A stretch of DNA of 6,925 nt from an uncultured Eubacteriales bacterium (GTDB lineage Bacteria > Bacillota > Clostridia > UMGS1883), in NCBI GenBank assembly GCA_905195005.1, contig CAJJUC010000125.1, positions 1-6,925 of the forward strand. The letters run 5' to 3'. Shown here in pieces: positions 1 through 6,203 of this stretch; positions within the stretch are counted from its first letter, which is position 1; each line of letters starts with the position of its first letter. The notes beneath the pieces are model-generated. The model did no database searches and was not told the origin of the DNA. It worked only from the letters and a program-made list of their open reading frames with translations. A program made the position numbers and the translations under genes.

Positions 1-662
1 TTCTGCGCGGCGGAAGCCCCCTGCTCGGCGGTTACGGGCGGCGCGTCCTTCTCCGTAAAGTCCTCGCCATTGTAAGAAGCGGTAAGCTCGAGCTTGACGG
101 AATCCTCCGCAGTGCCCTCCCACTTCATCGTATTTTTTCCGCTGCTTTTTCCGTTGCCCTTTTCCTTTTCTCCCGTTACGGAAATACTTGCGCCGAACGC
201 CTTTTTGTTCTCCGACAAAAGCTCCGTTGCTCCGAAAGAGTCGGAGTTAAGCGTTCCGTCAAAGGTTATTTTTCCGTCCCCGGCAGTAACGGTTACCGCA
301 TTCTCGGTCGGAACGGCGGTGAATTTGGGCACAAAGGGAATCCCCTGCCAGCTTGCCGCGTCCGCAAGTGCGGCGGCGTTATCAAAATGCTTTTCCACGA
401 CTATTCTGGCAAAATTGCCGTCATCTTTTTCGGTGTAACTTATTTTGTTTTCGTCAAGCGGCTGTTTTATGAGGTCTTTAACCTGATTCAGCACATCATC
501 ACCGGCAACCATGGTTTTATCGATACCGTAGACAATCTGTGCGTCAATCGAGCCGTTTTTGTTAATTGTCAGTGAAATGTCATTTCTGCCGCAGCTGCAC
601 AGCACAAAAGCAAGCACAAGCAGCGCCGCCGCAAAAATCTTTTTGTGAAATGTCCGAATCAT
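1..662 (-). CDS. Lipoprotein, LppM-like (partial, C-terminus beyond window)
   Basis: Read directly from the minus strand; 220 codons are visible with no stop, and the gene runs off the left edge. The N-terminus is a lipoprotein signal peptide: basic residues (H6, K7, K8), a hydrophobic stretch at about 9-21, then a lipobox LCSC with Cys24 as the likely lipidated residue, so the protein should be anchored on the outer face of the cytoplasmic membrane. From about residue 29 the pattern 'SLTINKNGSIDAQIVYGID', then 'KITFDGTLN' and a late 'NTMKWEG' followed by alternating strand residues, resembles the LppM/DUF3153 beta-rich lipoprotein domain; this is by eye only. ATG at 662 is preferred over an in-frame ATG at 680 because AGGGAG lies 7 bases upstream of the former. 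It follows the CapA-like lipoprotein gene after 30 bases, probably in the same operon. Its function is not known. Confidence 0.8.
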   Translation of the reverse strand, partial: MIRTFHKKIFAAALLVLAFVLCSCGRNDISLTINKNGSIDAQIVYGIDKTMVAGDDVLNQVKDLIKQPLDENKISYTEKDDGNFARIVVEKHFDNAAALADAASWQGIPFVPKFTAVPTENAVTVTAGDGKITFDGTLNSDSFGATELLSENKKAFGASISVTGEKEKGNGKSSGKNTMKWEGTAEDSVKLELTASYNGEDFTEKDAPPVTAEQGASAAQ

Positions 663-669
663 ATGTATT

Positions 670-676
670 CTCCCTC
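670..676 (-). promoter_or_regulatory. Ribosome binding site deciding the start of the LppM-like lipoprotein
   Basis: GAGGGAG on the minus strand sits 7 bases before ATG 662. The alternative in-frame ATG at 680 lies upstream of this motif and has no comparable purine run before it, so the start at 662 is favoured. Confidence 0.7.
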
Positions 677-692
677 TCATATAAATATCACA

Positions 693-1799
693 CTATTTTT
701 TAAGTGATGTGTAAACCTCATCAAACAGCGCTTGCAGCTTTTTTACCGTCAGCCCTCTCACGCGCCTGTGCGCCGCCGCAAGCTCATCTGTATAGTCACT
801 GAGCATATATGCAGTGTACTTTTCACCTGCATGAGTTACCAGCGGAAGCATTTCGTAATTATCAACAGTGACCTTTCCGTTCTTTTTCGTCAGCGTGACA
901 TCAGCCATTCCGCAAAGCACCTTACTGATGCTGTCCTGATTCGAAATAAAATTCCCGAGCGAATAGAAAACAACCGCGCTGTTCCCGTTTTCGGCAGTTA
1001 TCTCATCAACGCCCTGAATAACATGCGGATGCGCCCCTATGATTAAATCTGCGCCGTTTTCGCAGAGAAATTCCGCGTCCTTTAACTGTTGCTTTGTCGG
1101 CGTATGCGTATATTCCGTTCCGAAATGAATGAAAACAACCGTGAAATCCGCTTCCCTTTCGGCGCGCCCGAGATCCTTTTCAACCTTTTCTTCGTCATAA
1201 ACGTCCACCATATAGCTGCAATCCTTCGGAAGAACATGCCCGTTCAAGCCATAGGTATAGTTAAGCATGGCAATTTTAAAATTCTGCTTTCCGAAAACTG
1301 TTATTCTTTCGGAATCCTCCCGGGATTCATGTATTCCGAGCACAGAAACGTGCGGATATTTTTTCCAGAAATTAAGCGTATTTTCAATTGCATCCACACG
1401 CTTGTCAAGAACATGATTTGTTGCATGCGTAACAACATTAAAGCCGGCAGCGGCGGCATAGTCCCCCACCTCGCTCGGCGTGCCGAATTCGGGATAACCG
1501 CTGAATGCAGCCGCGTCACTCACGAAAATCGTTTCCTGATTAATTGCGGCAATATCGGCATTTTTCAGATATGGAGCAACGTTTTCGTAAAGACATGTAA
1601 AGTCGTATCCGTTTTCTGTTGCACATCTTTTGTAAATCGGCGAATGAATCAGATTGTCACCCACCGCCTTAATACGAACAGTGACGGAAGCTTCCTCCGC
1701 CATAACGGCGGAAACTGCTTTTTTCGCTTCCTTATCATCTCCGCCGGAGCATCCTGCCAGGAGCAGGCACATCGCCGCTGCCGTAAGTTTTTTTATCAT
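693..1799 (-). CDS. CapA-family (PgsA-like) metallophosphatase-fold lipoprotein
   Basis: A 368-residue exported protein of the CapA family (Pfam PF09587), which includes the PgsA/CapA component of poly-gamma-glutamate capsule synthesis and many uncharacterised relatives. The signal peptide ends in lipobox LAGC with Cys17 as the lipidation site, followed by a short polar linker to about residue 38. Family motifs occur in order: GDNLIH at 47-52, NQE at 87-89, ATNH at 126-129 with Asp132, HFGTEY at 225-230, GAHPHVIQ at 255-262 and LGNF at 281-284. These are the Asp/Asn/His positions that form the metal-binding site in the calcineurin-like fold. ATG 1799 overlaps the gltX stop in an ATGA junction, with AAGGCGG about 8-10 bases upstream inside gltX, so translation is probably coupled to gltX. 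No capB, capC or pgs ligase genes are in the window, so a capsule role is unproven; a general cell-envelope hydrolase or binding protein is equally possible. Confidence 0.93.
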   Translation of the reverse strand: MIKKLTAAAMCLLLAGCSGGDDKEAKKAVSAVMAEEASVTVRIKAVGDNLIHSPIYKRCATENGYDFTCLYENVAPYLKNADIAAINQETIFVSDAAAFSGYPEFGTPSEVGDYAAAAGFNVVTHATNHVLDKRVDAIENTLNFWKKYPHVSVLGIHESREDSERITVFGKQNFKIAMLNYTYGLNGHVLPKDCSYMVDVYDEEKVEKDLGRAEREADFTVVFIHFGTEYTHTPTKQQLKDAEFLCENGADLIIGAHPHVIQGVDEITAENGNSAVVFYSLGNFISNQDSISKVLCGMADVTLTKKNGKVTVDNYEMLPLVTHAGEKYTAYMLSDYTDELAAAHRRVRGLTVKKLQALFDEVYTSLKK

Positions 1800-3436
1800 T
1801 CCATCGCCGCCTTAATGCGCGCAATTGTGCGCGATTCTCCGAGAACCTGCTGAATGCACCATATATCGGGCGAATTTTGCCTGCCCGTAATTGCAACGCG
1901 AATCACTCCGCTGACATCGCCTACATGCCCCTTGTAGCTTTCGGGATTTTTGCGGTAAAGCTTCGGCTGCGGAGCATATCCGAGTTCTTCTCCGAGCGCG
2001 CGGATTTTCCCGAACCATGTGCTCTGGTCGTCATTATGATTATAGCTTTCAAGATACCTTTCAAGTATAAGCTTTCTGTCTTCATCACTCACGTTTGAGG
2101 GAAACTCGTCCTCGCGGCGGAAAAGCTCATCAAAGAAAAAGCTGTAAAATTCCTTCGACTGCCGCCAGTGGCTTATATCCTTGCGCGGCTTTTCTCCGCC
2201 CCTGCCGATTGCAATCATTCCGAGCGTGAAATCCTCATCACGCATTAAAAGGTCATAGTAATCGTGGTCACATTCCTTTGCCCATGCAATAAGCGCATTG
2301 AAAACGGTTTTCGCGCCGAGCCTTGCAAGATAGTTTTTGCTGACATCGTTAAGCTTGTCAATATCGAAAAGTGAACCGCTGACGCCCATTTTCTCTGTTG
2401 TGAAAGCAAATTCATCCATCGGAGAATCGGGGTTTGCAAGCCGCCATTCCTCAAAGTTTGAGTTGAGCACGGTCATAAGATATTCCCGAACCGCGCCGGG
2501 AACATACCCTTCATTTTTGTAATAATCGAGCGAAAGCTCCGGGTCTTTTCTTTTGCTGAGCTTGCGCTTTGTTCCGTTGTCGATTTTCATGAGCTGCGCT
2601 GTGTGGCAGTAAACGGGCAGCTCCCAGCCCATCGTTTCAAAAAGCTGAACGTGAATCGGCAGCGTTGCGAGCCATTCCTCACCGCGGACAACGTGCGTTG
2701 TGCGCATAAGGTGGTCGTCGATAACATGTGCAAAATGATACGTCGGGATTCCGTCCGACTTAAGCAGAACAATATCCTGGTCGTTTATCGGCATTGTGAG
2801 CTTGCCGCGGATTCCGTCCTCAATCGTGAACGTTTTTCCGCATGGCTCGGGTGCACGAAAGCGCAGCACAAACGGCTTTCCTTCGTCAATATTCTTTTTT
2901 GCTTCCTCAAAAGAAATATTTCTGTGCACTGCCCATTTCCCATAATACCCGAAGTTTTCCTTAAGCTGCATCTGTTTTTCGCGCATTGCGGAAAGCTCCT
3001 CCTCCGTGCAGAAGCATGGATATGCCAATCCGCGCTTTACAAGCTCCTTCGCAAATGTTTGATAGATTTCCGCGCGCTCACGCTGGCGGTACGGTCCATA
3101 GCTCCCTTTTTCGCCGACGCTCTCCGCGCCCTCGTCAAATTCAACGCCGAAATAGCGCAGCGTGTTTATGACAACGTCAACCGCTCCCTCAACCTCGCGC
3201 TTGTTATCCGTGTCCTCAATTCTGAGATAAAAAACGCCGCCCGATTGGTGCGCCAGTCTTTCGTCGGTAATCGCGCCGAAAAGATTTCCCAGGTGAATAA
3301 ACCCCGTCGGGCTCGGGCCGAGCCTTGTTACCTTTGCCCCGTCGGGCAGATTGCGCTTCGGATAAAGCTCCTCATAATATTCGGGTGTTTTATCAACATT
3401 CGGGAAAAGCAGCTGTGCCATCTGTAAGTTATCCAT
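1796..3436 (-). CDS. gltX: Glutamate--tRNA ligase (glutamyl-tRNA synthetase), long form
   Basis: A 546-residue class I aminoacyl-tRNA synthetase that charges tRNA with glutamate in the cytoplasm. The Rossmann domain starts at about residue 35 with RLGPSPTGFIHLGN, where HLGN at 48-51 is the HIGH signature, followed by LRIEDTD at 71-77. The GluRS-specific stretch HVVRGEEWL is at 248-256, and KLSKR at 292-296 is the KMSKS signature. The remaining 250 residues are the helical anticodon-binding region. It is longer than the usual 465-500 residues because of an N-terminal extension of about 30 residues and extra sequence later; long forms are, from memory, common in Clostridia. CFC at 141-143 keeps the first half of the zinc site seen in the E. 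coli enzyme, but the usual second Cys is Trp168, so zinc binding is probably lost. ATG 3436 has AAAGGA 8 bases upstream. It lies 15 bases after the HD-hydrolase stop and overlaps capA-like by four bases. Whether it also charges tRNA-Gln for the amidotransferase route cannot be told from the sequence alone. Confidence 0.97.
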   Translation of the reverse strand: MDNLQMAQLLFPNVDKTPEYYEELYPKRNLPDGAKVTRLGPSPTGFIHLGNLFGAITDERLAHQSGGVFYLRIEDTDNKREVEGAVDVVINTLRYFGVEFDEGAESVGEKGSYGPYRQRERAEIYQTFAKELVKRGLAYPCFCTEEELSAMREKQMQLKENFGYYGKWAVHRNISFEEAKKNIDEGKPFVLRFRAPEPCGKTFTIEDGIRGKLTMPINDQDIVLLKSDGIPTYHFAHVIDDHLMRTTHVVRGEEWLATLPIHVQLFETMGWELPVYCHTAQLMKIDNGTKRKLSKRKDPELSLDYYKNEGYVPGAVREYLMTVLNSNFEEWRLANPDSPMDEFAFTTEKMGVSGSLFDIDKLNDVSKNYLARLGAKTVFNALIAWAKECDHDYYDLLMRDEDFTLGMIAIGRGGEKPRKDISHWRQSKEFYSFFFDELFRREDEFPSNVSDEDRKLILERYLESYNHNDDQSTWFGKIRALGEELGYAPQPKLYRKNPESYKGHVGDVSGVIRVAITGRQNSPDIWCIQQVLGESRTIARIKAAME

Positions 3437-3444
3437 ACTTCCGT

Positions 3445-3450
3445 TCCTTT
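3445..3450 (-). promoter_or_regulatory. Ribosome binding site of gltX
   Basis: AAAGGA on the minus strand, 8 bases before ATG 3436, in the 15-base gap after the HD-hydrolase stop codon. It confirms the long N-terminus of GluRS: the next Met, codon 6, has no such spacing. Confidence 0.65.
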
Positions 3451-3451
3451 C

Positions 3452-4621
3452 TCAGTCCTCAAAATATCCTTTATATTCTACCTTCGGTGCGTCCGGCAGC
3501 AGCCGCGCGCAAATATCAATGAAATAGTCGTCCGTCATTGAAGCAATGTAGTCCGCAACAATGTCGTCAGGCGATGTTATTTCTGCATAATCATCGCTTT
3601 GCCTGTAATATTTTCTCCGCGTGTTCACAAGATTTATATGGTGTTTATAGATAAGACGCGTCTTGTCGCCGCTTTTCAAATCTGAAAGCAGCTTTTCATA
3701 AAGCTCGGCAAACATCGGGCGCAGGCAGCGTTCGTACTGGTCATTCACATCGTGCGAATGATATATGCGCTCGTAATTTTCCTTTTTTATGGTTCTCAAT
3801 CTGTCAAAATACTCATGATCCATTTTGATATAATCATGTCCGAAGCTGTTTTCAACAATATTTACAATGAAATTGTTTATCGCCATTGAGTTAAAGCTTC
3901 CGTTTTCGGGAAGTATAACGCCGATTCGTTCCGCGTCCTGCCTGTCCTTGCCTATATATGCGATTATGTCGCTCACTCTTACGATGCAGCCCTCAATTGT
4001 CGATGGGATAAGGTGTTTGATGCTTTCGCGGTCGGTATAGCACTTTTCAAGCTTCTCGTCAAACTCATCAAATCCGCTTATTGCAGCGGGGCGGTATTCC
4101 TCAAGCTCAAGCTCGCCGTTATGGCAGAGTATCCCGTCAAGAGTGTCAAGGCTGAGGTTGATTCCGAAAATTCTGTCAAGCACGCGCACGCTGTGAACAT
4201 TATGATTAAAATAACGTCCTGTCCGCGCGTGGTAGCTGTCGTTCAACAGCCTTTCGCCCGCATGACCGAACGGAGTGTGCCCAATGTCGTGACCAAGGGC
4301 AATCGCTTCAATTAAATCAAGATTGCATCCGAGCAGTCTGCCGATGTTGCGCGCAATGCGCGAAACCAGCTGCACATGAAGCGCGCGCCGCGTGAGGTCG
4401 TCATTTTTGCAGAATGAAAAAACCTGCGTTTTATCGGCATATCTGTTGTAAAAAGGGTGATGCAGAATTTTTTCGATATCTCTTATATAGCACGGCCGCC
4501 AGACCGAAGCGCGGTCACTCGTCGGGTCGCGCCGAAGCGCCGTGCCTGCCGACAAGCCGAGCTTTTCTTCAATCAGCTTGCAGGTCTTCGGCGAAAGACG
4601 CAAATATTCATTTTTTTCCAA
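3452..4621 (-). CDS. HD-domain dNTP triphosphohydrolase (dGTPase-like)
   Basis: About 389 residues, cytoplasmic, in the dGTPase/HD hydrolase family, whose members split dNTPs into deoxynucleoside and triphosphate. Numbering from TTG 4621: KTQVF at 64-68 matches the family's HKTQVF block; His82 (in RALHVQ), His111-Asp112 (in GHDIGHTPFGHAGE) and Asp218 (in RVSDIIAY) supply the H...HD...D metal ligands; FNHNVHS at 138-144 and GILCHNGE match the substrate-pocket segments FEHNxQS and GILKHDG. The canonical RTRLTHS is altered to LTRRALHVQ, so substrate range may differ from E. coli Dgt. There is no ATG at the start. TTG 4627 is only 3 bases from GGGAG, while TTG 4621 lies 9 bases from it, so 4621 is chosen; 4627 would add two residues. 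The start overlaps the Gx gene end by 14 bases, and gltX follows after 15 bases. A role in dNTP pool control is the simplest inference; a phage-defence role, known for some relatives, has no support here. Confidence 0.88.
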   Translation of the reverse strand: MEKNEYLRLSPKTCKLIEEKLGLSAGTALRRDPTSDRASVWRPCYIRDIEKILHHPFYNRYADKTQVFSFCKNDDLTRRALHVQLVSRIARNIGRLLGCNLDLIEAIALGHDIGHTPFGHAGERLLNDSYHARTGRYFNHNVHSVRVLDRIFGINLSLDTLDGILCHNGELELEEYRPAAISGFDEFDEKLEKCYTDRESIKHLIPSTIEGCIVRVSDIIAYIGKDRQDAERIGVILPENGSFNSMAINNFIVNIVENSFGHDYIKMDHEYFDRLRTIKKENYERIYHSHDVNDQYERCLRPMFAELYEKLLSDLKSGDKTRLIYKHHINLVNTRRKYYRQSDDYAEITSPDDIVADYIASMTDDYFIDICARLLPDAPKVEYKGYFED

Positions 4622-5111
4622 AGACAACCTCTCCCTTTCTTATGACAATATCCGCGCCGATTCCCGTCACAATTCCAACAGCCGCGCCGATTCCCGTCAG
4701 GATGGGAAAATACCCGAGCGCGCCCCTTCCGAGCATGAGATATGCTGCGGCAAGCTGCCCGATATTGTGAAATATTCCGCCGGCGCAGCTTATTCCGACA
4801 ACGGAAAACTTATCCGTTTTTTTAAGAAGCAGCATTGCGGCAAGGCTTGCCGCCGCTCCGGAAAAGCTGTATATCAGACCGGAAAAGCCCGAAAAAAGCA
4901 ATGCGCACAAAATCGGTTTTATCAGCGCAACGGAAATCGTGCACGGCACACCAACGCAGTAAAGCGCAATAAGCACCGCTATGTTCCCGAGCCCTATTTT
5001 CACGCCCGGAATCGGAACAACAGGCGGCAGGCAGCTTTCCGCAAATCCGAGGGCAACCGCTGCGGCGGCAAGCACTGCTGTCCGAGAAGCATATTTAGCG
5101 CTTATTTTCAT
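4608..5111 (-). CDS. Gx transporter / heptaprenyl diphosphate synthase component I-like membrane protein
   Basis: A 167-residue, very hydrophobic integral membrane protein, matching by eye the Hpre_diP_synt_I family (PF07456), now often called the Gx transporter family. About five or six membrane segments can be drawn (roughly 10-26, 42-60, 62-82, 84-96, 103-127 and 134-157). Family-like features are a proline-rich loop then PGVKIGLGNI at 35-44, and GGIFHNIGQL at 111-120. The reading frame is open further upstream, to 5213, but ATG 5111 forms an ATGA overlap with the NusG II gene and gives the normal family start (MKISAKYA...), so the longer version is rejected. The ribosome binding site is weak, as expected if translation is coupled. 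These proteins are encoded beside NusG domain II proteins in many Firmicutes. The prenyl-synthase name is historical, and the true substrate is uncertain; transport of a small hydrophobic or ring compound is inferred from an ECF-S-like look. Confidence 0.9.
   Translation of the reverse strand: MKISAKYASRTAVLAAAAVALGFAESCLPPVVPIPGVKIGLGNIAVLIALYCVGVPCTISVALIKPILCALLFSGFSGLIYSFSGAAASLAAMLLLKKTDKFSVVGISCAGGIFHNIGQLAAAYLMLGRGALGYFPILTGIGAAVGIVTGIGADIVIRKGEVVFGKK
4628..4635 (-). promoter_or_regulatory. Ribosome binding site of the HD hydrolase (decides between two TTG starts)
   Basis: GGGAGAGG on the minus strand, inside the 3' end of the Gx gene. GGGAG is 9 bases from TTG 4621 but only 3 bases from TTG 4627, favouring the inner start. 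The nearest ATG is out of frame. Confidence 0.6.
4652..4699. repeat. Two exact 18-bp direct repeats, 30 bases apart, in the Gx gene
   Basis: CCGCGCCGATTCCCGTCA occurs at 4652-4669 and again at 4682-4699. The period of 30 bases keeps frame, so both copies encode TGIGA (residues 139-143 and 149-153) in the last membrane segment, ten residues apart. A glycine-rich helix face or a small internal duplication would explain it. Confidence 0.85.
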
Positions 5112-5446
5112 ATTACAACATCCGTTTCTTTTTTTCCTTCGATAACAACACTCAGTCTGTGCGGCAGGCAGATAATGCTCTGACCGCTTTTTTTTGCCGC
5201 CATTCTTTCGCAAAGCCTGTCCGGGCAGTCGGCGTCAATAACGCGAACCCCGTCCTTGTCCACCTTCACAGTGTTGCTTCCGTATTCGGTCGCAACAACA
5301 ATCTCGGTCGGTTTTCCGAGCGGAACGGTTTTATAAAGCTTCCCGTCAACATACACCGAAACGCGCTCTCCGCCCGATTGAAAAAAACTGCCGCCGGCAA
5401 GCACGATTGCAGCTGCGGCTATGATAAAAAAATCGGCTTTCTTCAT
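5108..5446 (-). CDS. NusG domain II-containing (DUF1312-type) membrane-anchored protein
   Basis: A 112-residue protein with a short N-terminal membrane anchor (residues about 5-22; no lipobox Cys) and an outward-facing small beta domain of the NusG_II family (PF07009). The family hallmark is clear: CPDRLC at 74-79 and IICLPHRL at 91-98, giving Cys74, Cys79 and Cys93 with His96. In relatives these cysteines are conserved, and a disulfide or metal/redox role has been suspected. Despite the name it is not a transcription factor; it lacks the NusG NGN domain. The start ATG 5446 overlaps the SDR stop (ATGA, 5443-5446), and its own stop overlaps the Gx start (ATGA, 5108-5111), so the three genes are tightly coupled. 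A purine run AGAAAGAGAA precedes the start. From the neighbourhood it probably works with the Gx membrane protein at the outer membrane face; the biochemical role is unknown. Confidence 0.9.
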   Translation of the reverse strand: MKKADFFIIAAAAIVLAGGSFFQSGGERVSVYVDGKLYKTVPLGKPTEIVVATEYGSNTVKVDKDGVRVIDADCPDRLCERMAAKKSGQSIICLPHRLSVVIEGKKETDVVI

Positions 5447-6189
5447 TTCTCTTTCTTTTTCTGAAGGATATAAACCACTCTCGCCGCAAGGCTGTCGGGC
5501 ACAAGCTTTGAAAGAAATCTTGTAAAGCCCGTTGCAAGCGACGGGGTTATTATCCCTTTTCCTTTAAACATTCCGTCAACCGCGGCGCGCGCGGCATACT
5601 GCGGAGAAACGGAACCGATTCCGAACTTCACTCCGGCAACATCGTTAAATTCCGTTCTGACAGGGCCCGGGCAAAGCACGCTCACCGTGACCGGCGATTT
5701 TTCGCGCCGAAGTTCTTCGCGCACCGCAAGACTCAGCCGCGTTACATATGCCTTTGACGCATAGTAAGACGAAAACATCGGTCCCGGGAAAAACGATGCC
5801 GATGACGACACGTTGAGAATCCTTCCGCTGCCGCGCTTTTTAAACTCCGCAAGGTACAGCTTCATCAGTATATGCAGCGCAAGGATATTTACATCAAGCA
5901 TTTCACATTCGCGCGAAAGCTGCGTTTCGTCAAATGCGCCGAACACGCCAAAGCCTGCATTGTTTACCAAAACATCAACATCGCGGTTTTCTTCAAAAAG
6001 ACGCTCCGCCTCCGTGCGCACAGATAAATCCGTACAGGCAATTTTGCATGGAACGTCGAGCGTTTTTTTAAGCTCCTCAAGCCTGTCCTCTCTCCGTGCG
6101 GCGATAACAAGCTCATATCCCCTTGCGGCAAGCAGGCGCGCAATTTCGCGCCCTATGCCTGAGCTTGCACCCGTTATAAGAGCCTTCAA
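5443..6189 (-). CDS. Short-chain dehydrogenase/reductase (classical SDR), likely NADP(H)-dependent
   Basis: About 248 residues, cytoplasmic Rossmann-fold oxidoreductase; substrate unknown. Numbering from TTG 6189: cofactor motif TGASSGIG at 6-13; Arg32-Arg33 after strand 2 with no acidic residue there, which favours NADP(H); Asp54-Leu55 at the adenine pocket; NNAG at 76-79; active-site Asn101, Ser129, Tyr142 and Lys146 (YYASK); PGPVRTEF after strand 6. It resembles the DltE/YqjQ-type group of general SDRs, but that is only an impression. There is no ATG start: the ATG at 6200 is followed at once by TGA. GTG 6198 is only 1 base from the AGGA motif, while TTG 6189 is 10 bases away and gives the usual family start MKALITG, so TTG is preferred; GTG would add three residues. 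The LUD gene stops 12 bases upstream, and the NusG II gene overlaps the 3' end. Confidence 0.93.
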   Translation of the reverse strand: MKALITGASSGIGREIARLLAARGYELVIAARREDRLEELKKTLDVPCKIACTDLSVRTEAERLFEENRDVDVLVNNAGFGVFGAFDETQLSRECEMLDVNILALHILMKLYLAEFKKRGSGRILNVSSSASFFPGPMFSSYYASKAYVTRLSLAVREELRREKSPVTVSVLCPGPVRTEFNDVAGVKFGIGSVSPQYAARAAVDGMFKGKGIITPSLATGFTRFLSKLVPDSLAARVVYILQKKKEK

Positions 6190-6199
6190 TAAAATCACA

Positions 6200-6203
6200 T
6201 CCT
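6200..6203 (-). promoter_or_regulatory. Ribosome binding site favouring TTG 6189 for the SDR
   Basis: AGGA on the minus strand overlaps the TAG stop of the LUD gene. It is 10 bases from TTG 6189 and 1 base from GTG 6198. The motif is short, so the choice is moderate only. Confidence 0.45.

Noticed and set aside
663..692. Promoter or terminator in the 30-base gap between the two lipoprotein genes
   Set aside because: The gap holds only a ribosome binding site and A/T-rich spacer; no hairpin with a T run and no paired -35/-10 boxes fit in it.
1089..1853. Plus-strand open frame (254 codons) opposite the CapA-like gene
   Set aside because: It is antisense to a gene with all CapA motifs, crosses into the gltX 3' end, and its translation looks random and rich in Cys, Arg and Asn.
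2603..3427. Long plus-strand open frame (274 codons) opposite gltX
   Set aside because: It lies wholly antisense to a clear GluRS gene and its product has no recognisable motif or domain; it arises from the codon bias of the minus-strand gene.
4542..5183. Plus-strand open frame (213 codons) opposite the Gx gene
   Set aside because: It covers three real genes on the other strand, and its low-complexity Arg/Asn/His-rich product is typical of a shadow frame.
5112..5213. N-terminal extension of the Gx protein (34 extra codons)
   Set aside because: It would overlap the NusG II gene by about 105 bases and add a Lys/Arg/Cys-rich segment unlike the family; ATG 5111 in an ATGA overlap is the natural start.
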